Of a stretch of DNA of 36,803 nt, positions 32,642-36,803 are shown one piece after another. The stretch covers positions 1 through 36,803 of the forward strand of contig DKNC01000028.1 of the NCBI GenBank assembly GCA_002470135.1. The letters are read 5' to 3'. A model generated the notes under the pieces. The model saw only the letters and a program-made list of their open reading frames with translations. It was not told the DNA's origin and did no database searches. Every line of letters begins with the position of its first letter. The stretch's first letter is position 1. Position numbers and translations under genes: made by a program. The DNA comes from Actinobacteria bacterium UBA7398. Lineage in GTDB: Bacteria; Actinomycetota; Actinomycetes; Nanopelagicales; Nanopelagicaceae.

Positions 32642-35600
32642 TGAAATATTTTGCCTCTGGATGATGCACAATAATCGCCGATGTTGATTGTTCCGGATGC
32701 AATTGAAATTCTTCGGATAGTTCGACGCCAATTCGGCCAGGCTCTAGAAGTTCACATAATTGTATTTGTTGTTCTAAATCTGGACAGGCTGGATAACCAA
32801 AACTGTAGCGCGATCCCCGATATTCTTGATCTAAGATTCCGGCGAGAGTCTGGCCATCTTCTGCGCGAAAACCTAACTCTTCGCGAATTCTGCCATGCCA
32901 GTGTTCGGCAAGTGCTTCGGTTAATTGCACTGACAATCCGTGCAGTTCAAGATATTCGCGGTACCGATTTTCCGCAAAAAGTTTTCCGGTTGCAAGGCTT
33001 ACTGAATGACCCATAGTTACAACATGAAAACCCACCACATCGATTTCACCCGAATCTTTTGACTTGAAGAAATCACTTAGGCAGAGTCTGCGATCCCGAC
33101 TCTGCCTTGGAAAGGTAAAGCGCACCCGCTCCTTGCCAGCATTAGTTCCTTCGTGGCTCAAAATAATTAAATCATTACCTTCACTAACGCATGGAAAATA
33201 CCCATAAACAACCGCTGCGTTTAACCAACCTTGTGCCTGTACTTCATTCATCAAAGAGCGCAACCGTGGGCGTCCTTCATTTTCAACCATCAAATCGTAT
33301 TCACCACGCGCACCCTTAAGCCCCCACTGCCCAACAAAAAGCGCACGTTCGTCGATTGCGTCAGCGTAATCTGCGAGTGCAATACCTTTGACTATCCTGC
33401 TCCCCCAAAATGGTGGCGTTGGTATTGGATTGTTGGTCGCCACATCGCTTCGATTAGTATCAATATCAGCTCCGGTGAGTAATATTTTTGTTGGACGAGT
33501 TCTTCGTTCTTTAAGTTCGGGTAATTTTGCATCCGGATCGCCACGTTTAATCAGCATCATAGTATCCATCAATTTCAAGCCTTCAAATGCATCGCGCGCA
33601 TATCTAACGGTTCCTGGAAAAATAAGTGCTAAGTCTTGTTCCACAAAAGTTCGAGTGAGCGCAGCTCCGCCCAATATTACTGGCCATTTCTGGGCAAGCT
33701 TACGGGACTCCAATTCCAACAAATTCTCTTTCATAATGACAGTTGATTTAACTAATAAGCCACTCATGCCAATTACATCTACGTTATTGGTTTGCGCTGC
33801 CTCAATTATTTGGTTTATCGTCTGCTTGATTCCGATATTTACTACGGTATAGCCATTATTAGTTAAAATAATATCTACTAAATTTTTTCCAATATCGTGC
33901 ACATCGCCTTTCACAGTGGCGAGAAGCATGGTGCCACGCCCGGCATCATCGGTTTTCTCCATAAATGGTTCCAAAATCGCAACAGCGTTCTTCATCACTT
34001 CAGCAGATTGGAGCACGAACGGGAGTTGCATCTCACCCTTACCAAAAAGTTCGCCAACAGTCTTCATTCCTTCAAGAAGGTAATCATTAATTATGGAAAG
34101 TGGCGGAATTTTTTCAGATAGCGCTTCTGTTAAATCTTCCTCTAGACCAACCTTTTCACCGTCGATGATCCGGCGCGATAACCGTTGGCCAAGCGGTAGA
34201 GCTGCCAATTCTGCTGCTCGAGTTTGTCGATTGTTGGTCACTTCAACACCTTCGAATAGCTCTAAAAATTTCTGCAGTGGATCGTAGATGCAATTATCAC
34301 CATCAAATTTCCGTCGGTCGTAAACTAAATCCAGTGCAACTTCTAAATGCGCTGGATCAATCCGGGAAATTGGCGTGATTTTGGAGGGATGCACAATCGC
34401 TGAATCCAAACCTGCTTTTACGGCTTCCGCTAGAAATACTGAATTGAGTACGATCCGAGAGGCTGGATTGAGCCCGAAGGAAACATTGCTTACTCCTAGA
34501 GTTGTTTGCACATCTGGAAATTCGCTCTTTAACGTTCTAATCGCATTGATAGTTTCAATTGCATCTTTGCGAGTTTCTTCTTGACCAGTTGCGATCGGAA
34601 AAGTTAAGCAATCGATCATGATGTCACAGGTAGGAAGATCCCATTTTTCATTGAGATCGTTAATTAGGCGGCGTGCAACTCGTACTTTCCATTCTGCACT
34701 TCTAGCTTGACCTTCTTCATCAATGGTTAGCGCAATTACACTCGCGCCATGTTCTTTGACGATCGGCATAATCCGAGCAAACCTTGAATCTGGGCCATCG
34801 CCATCCTCGTAATTAACCGAATTGATAACGGAGCGACCACCGAGATGTTCTAAGCCCGCTTTTATTACAGCGGGCTCGGTCGAATCCAACACAATCGGTA
34901 AAGTTGCACTCGTTGCTAATCGACTGGCGAGTTCTTTCATATCTTTAACGCCATCACGACCAACATAATCAACCGATAGATCCAACATATGCGCGCCATC
35001 TCGAATTTGATCGCGCGCAATTTCCATACACTCTTGCCAATCTTCGGCTAATAAGGCATCTCGAAAAGCCCGTGAACCATTCGCATTCGTCCGCTCCCCA
35101 ATAGCCATATAAGTTAAATCTTGTCGAAATGGCACGAATTGATAAAGCGAAGAAGCGCCAGCTTCATTCTCTGGGTTTCGGGTAGTTATTTTACGGCCGC
35201 TTAACAATTTCGAAACGGCTGCCAGGTGCGCCGGGGTGGTGCCACAGCAACCGCCTATTAACGAAACCCCATAATCTTCTACAAATGTTTCCAGTGCGGT
35301 GGCCAATTCAGTTGGCGATAAGGGATAGAGCGCGCCATCCGGACCGAGTATTGGTAAGCCTGCATTTGGCATGCAAGATATTCCAACAGTCGCTGATTTA
35401 CTAAGCGTTCGTAGGTGCTCGCTCATCTCAGCAGGTCCAGTTGCGCAATTCAATCCAATGAAATCTATGCCTAACGGCGCTAGCGCATTGAGCGCTGCGC
35501 TTATCTCCGAACCGAGCAACATGGTCCCAGTTGTTTCGACAGTTACTTGCGCAATCAAAAGCACATCTCGTGGCGTATTATCAATTACCGAACGCGCACC

Positions 35601-36137
35601 ATTGACTGCCGCTTTAGCTTGTAACAAATCCTGAGTGGTTTCGATTAGCAGCGCATCGCAACCGCCATCTACCAATCCTTGAGATGCTAATGCGTAAGCA
35701 TCTTTCAGCTTTTGATAGGTAGTGTGACCAAGCGTCGGCAATTTTGTACCTGGTCCGAGCGATCCGAAAATCCAACGCGGCGAAGCTGTCATGGAAAAAT
35801 CATCGGCAACTTTTCGCGCTATTTGCGCGCCTGCAAAAGCTAATTCGTAAATCCGATCTTCAATTCCATATTCTGCGAGGTTGGCCCAGTTGGCCCCGAA
35901 AGTATTGGTTTCAACCGCATCGACCCCAGCTTCGAAATATTCCCGATGGATTCCAGCAACAATTTCGGGCCTAGTCACATTTAAAATTTCATTACAGCCT
36001 TCGTGATCCTGGAAATCAGCCATCGTAGGATTTGCGGCCTGTAACATTGTTCCCATTGCGCCATCGACAATCACAACCCGGCTCTTAAGAGCAGTGCGCA
36101 GCGTTCCTGCATTTTTGCTTGGTTTTAGAGCGCTCAT
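32631..36137 (-). CDS. metH: Cobalamin-dependent methionine synthase
   Basis: Transfers methyl from 5-methyltetrahydrofolate to homocysteine through cobalamin. All four modules are present in ~1168 residues: homocysteine/zinc domain (~15-310, zinc cysteines in GLNCATGP and GGCCGTTP), pterin domain (~340-610), cobalamin cap and binding domain with DVHDIGKN, whose His is the lower axial ligand (~740), and the C-terminal reactivation domain with RYSFGYPACP. I chose ATG 36137 (MSALKPSKNAG); the frame continues 21 codons upstream but that overlaps the divergent PAC2 gene. No cobalamin riboswitch fits in the 28-nt gap. Use of this enzyme implies cobalamin uptake or synthesis. Confidence 0.97.
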   Translation of the reverse strand: MSALKPSKNAGTLRTALKSRVVIVDGAMGTMLQAANPTMADFQDHEGCNEILNVTRPEIVAGIHREYFEAGVDAVETNTFGANWANLAEYGIEDRIYELAFAGAQIARKVADDFSMTASPRWIFGSLGPGTKLPTLGHTTYQKLKDAYALASQGLVDGGCDALLIETTQDLLQAKAAVNGARSVIDNTPRDVLLIAQVTVETTGTMLLGSEISAALNALAPLGIDFIGLNCATGPAEMSEHLRTLSKSATVGISCMPNAGLPILGPDGALYPLSPTELATALETFVEDYGVSLIGGCCGTTPAHLAAVSKLLSGRKITTRNPENEAGASSLYQFVPFRQDLTYMAIGERTNANGSRAFRDALLAEDWQECMEIARDQIRDGAHMLDLSVDYVGRDGVKDMKELASRLATSATLPIVLDSTEPAVIKAGLEHLGGRSVINSVNYEDGDGPDSRFARIMPIVKEHGASVIALTIDEEGQARSAEWKVRVARRLINDLNEKWDLPTCDIMIDCLTFPIATGQEETRKDAIETINAIRTLKSEFPDVQTTLGVSNVSFGLNPASRIVLNSVFLAEAVKAGLDSAIVHPSKITPISRIDPAHLEVALDLVYDRRKFDGDNCIYDPLQKFLELFEGVEVTNNRQTRAAELAALPLGQRLSRRIIDGEKVGLEEDLTEALSEKIPPLSIINDYLLEGMKTVGELFGKGEMQLPFVLQSAEVMKNAVAILEPFMEKTDDAGRGTMLLATVKGDVHDIGKNLVDIILTNNGYTVVNIGIKQTINQIIEAAQTNNVDVIGMSGLLVKSTVIMKENLLELESRKLAQKWPVILGGAALTRTFVEQDLALIFPGTVRYARDAFEGLKLMDTMMLIKRGDPDAKLPELKERRTRPTKILLTGADIDTNRSDVATNNPIPTPPFWGSRIVKGIALADYADAIDERALFVGQWGLKGARGEYDLMVENEGRPRLRSLMNEVQAQGWLNAAVVYGYFPCVSEGNDLIILSHEGTNAGKERVRFTFPRQSRDRRLCLSDFFKSKDSGEIDVVGFHVVTMGHSVSLATGKLFAENRYREYLELHGLSVQLTEALAEHWHGRIREELGFRAEDGQTLAGILDQEYRGSRYSFGYPACPDLEQQIQLCELLEPGRIGVELSEEFQLHPEQSTSAIIVHHPEAKYFNAT

Positions 36138-36149
36138 TCGCCGTAGGTT

Positions 36150-36159
36150 ATCGTAGGCT
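36150..36159. promoter_or_regulatory. Overlapping divergent -10 boxes, metH and PAC2
   Basis: Only 28 nt separate the metH and PAC2 start codons. On the + strand TAGGCT (36154-36159) lies 6 nt before the PAC2 ATG. On the minus strand TACGAT (36155-36150) lies 12 nt before the metH ATG. Two bases overlap. Neither gene has a Shine-Dalgarno, so both may be leaderless or nearly so from one compact bidirectional promoter. Confidence 0.45.
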
Positions 36160-36165
36160 CGGCGT

Positions 36166-36803
36166 ATGTACCTCTTTGAGAGCCGATTCCCAATCCGCAA
36201 TCCGGTGATGATCGCAGCATTTGAAGGATGGAACGACGCCGGCGAATCTGCTTCTGGGGCTATTTCGCATCTATTGTCGGAATGGGACCATCATTTAATC
36301 GGTGAGTTTGAACCAGAAGATTTTTATGATTTCCAAGTAAATCGACCGCAAGTTAAAGTGGATGAAAATGTATTGCGCGAAATTATTTGGCCCAACACCC
36401 AAATATACGCAATTAGTACGCCACAACTTAGCCACGATTTCATCATCGTAAAAGGTATGGAACCTTCAATGCGATGGCCCACCTTTGCTAAAGAACTGCT
36501 GGATTTAGCAGATGATCATGAAGTTTCAATATTTATTACGATGGGAGCGTTGCTGGCTGATGTTCCCCATTCTCGCCCAATTTCAGTAAGTGGTAGTGGC
36601 GCGCATCCGGAGGTTGCCAAACGATTAGGGGTAGAAATTTCTCGTTACGAAGGACCGACTGGAATCATTGGAATTTTGCAAGATGCTTGCAACAAACGTG
36701 GCTTGGATGCAGTTTCATTATGGGCGGCAGTTCCTCATTATTTTTCGCAGCCACCATCATCTAAAGCTTCGCTAGCACTAATCAATGCACTTGAAGATTT
36801 TCT
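36166..36803 (+). CDS. PAC2 family protein, truncated by the window end
   Basis: The open frame from ATG 36166 runs 212 codons to the window edge. It starts MYLFESRFPIRNPVMIAAFE, continues GWNDAGESASGAISHLLSEW, and has ITMGALLADVPHSRP and SLWAAVPHYFSQPPSSKASL, the hallmarks of the PAC2 (ATP-grasp-associated) family. PAC2 names the family of proteasome assembly chaperones in archaea and eukaryotes; the bacterial members are of unknown function. The gene divergent from metH is Rv2125 in M. tuberculosis. The C-terminus is missing here only because the window ends. Confidence 0.85.
   Translation, partial: MYLFESRFPIRNPVMIAAFEGWNDAGESASGAISHLLSEWDHHLIGEFEPEDFYDFQVNRPQVKVDENVLREIIWPNTQIYAISTPQLSHDFIIVKGMEPSMRWPTFAKELLDLADDHEVSIFITMGALLADVPHSRPISVSGSGAHPEVAKRLGVEISRYEGPTGIIGILQDACNKRGLDAVSLWAAVPHYFSQPPSSKASLALINALEDF

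Noticed and set aside
32642..32731. Upstream extension of the HAD phosphatase gene
   Set aside because: It lies within metH coding sequence and lacks HAD similarity; ATG 32641 gives a normal N-terminus.
36138..36165. Cobalamin riboswitch ahead of metH
   Set aside because: The gap of 28 nt is far too short for the aptamer.
36138..36200. Upstream extension of metH by 21 codons
   Set aside because: It runs through the promoter and into the start of the divergent PAC2 gene; MetH similarity begins after ATG 36137.
1..36803. Mobile elements, prophage, CRISPR arrays or tRNA genes
   Set aside because: No transposase or phage genes, no spaced direct repeats and no tRNA-like cloverleaf pattern were recognised on either strand by eye.

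Overview
The window looks like a chromosomal segment of a small, streamlined, AT-leaning actinobacterium (mid-40s percent GC by eye, not computed). The gene content is actinobacterial: the pafBC pair, a garA-like FHA gene beside gcvH, an ftsR-like MerR gene, a helY helicase, an Lnt/Ppm pair and a PAC2 gene beside metH. Gene order follows blocks I recall from Mycobacterium tuberculosis: tlyA-nadK-recN / pyrG / xerD / parA-scpA-scpB-rluB-cmk-der, then pgsA2 / gcvH-garA-ftsR-DUF151-merR-gcvP, then helY-tatC-tatA-pafC-pafB / trmI / metH-PAC2. Low GC, very short intergenic gaps and many 4-nt overlaps suggest a freshwater acI-type lineage (Nanopelagicales-like); this placement is inference.

Layout. 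Bases 1-66 are the 3' end of a 5S rRNA and its terminator. From 108 to 21024 nearly everything is on the + strand: a TPR-like protein, two small ORFs and a coiled-coil protein, tlyA, nadK, recN, pyrG, xerD; then a minus-strand parA-like gene with a ribbon-helix-helix partner; scpA, scpB, rluB; chorismate mutase, prephenate dehydrogenase, a cmk-der fusion, a CDP-alcohol phosphatidyltransferase; then gcvH, FHA, two MerR regulators, a DUF151 nuclease and gcvP. From 21056 to 36137 nearly everything is on the minus strand: ppm, lnt, 5'-3' exonuclease, helY, diacylglycerol kinase, tatC, tatA, pafC, pafB, trmI, a HAD phosphatase and metH. An FKBP lipoprotein and a truncated PAC2 gene are on the + strand.

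The most striking feature is the junction at 21039-21066, where the two strand-biased halves converge. Read on the minus strand it is a 28-bp site matching the actinobacterial dif consensus (XerC arm, 6-bp centre, XerD arm), and its XerC arm encodes the last codons of ppm. The window therefore very probably spans the replication terminus. That would also explain the strand switch, and it places the end of an rRNA operon only about 21 kb from dif.

The second notable point is an absence. In many actinobacteria the Pup-proteasome genes (mpa/arc, dop, pup, prcBA, pafA) lie between trmI and the FKBP/pafBC genes. Here trmI and FKBP converge with 3 nt between stop codons and no proteasome gene, while pafB and pafC are intact. 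This fits PafBC acting as a DNA-damage-response activator independently of pupylation.

Functionally the window combines chromosome maintenance (dif, XerD, ScpAB, ParA-like, RecN, HelY, exonuclease), translation and rRNA modification (TlyA, RluB, Der, TrmI), cell-envelope work (Lnt, Ppm, DAG kinase, TatAC, PgsA-like), glycine cleavage with its regulators, and nucleotide, NADP, aromatic amino-acid and methionine synthesis. Several genes have a TANNNT -10 box 4-8 nt before the start codon and no Shine-Dalgarno sequence, indicating leaderless transcripts. No CRISPR array, transposon, prophage or tRNA gene was seen.
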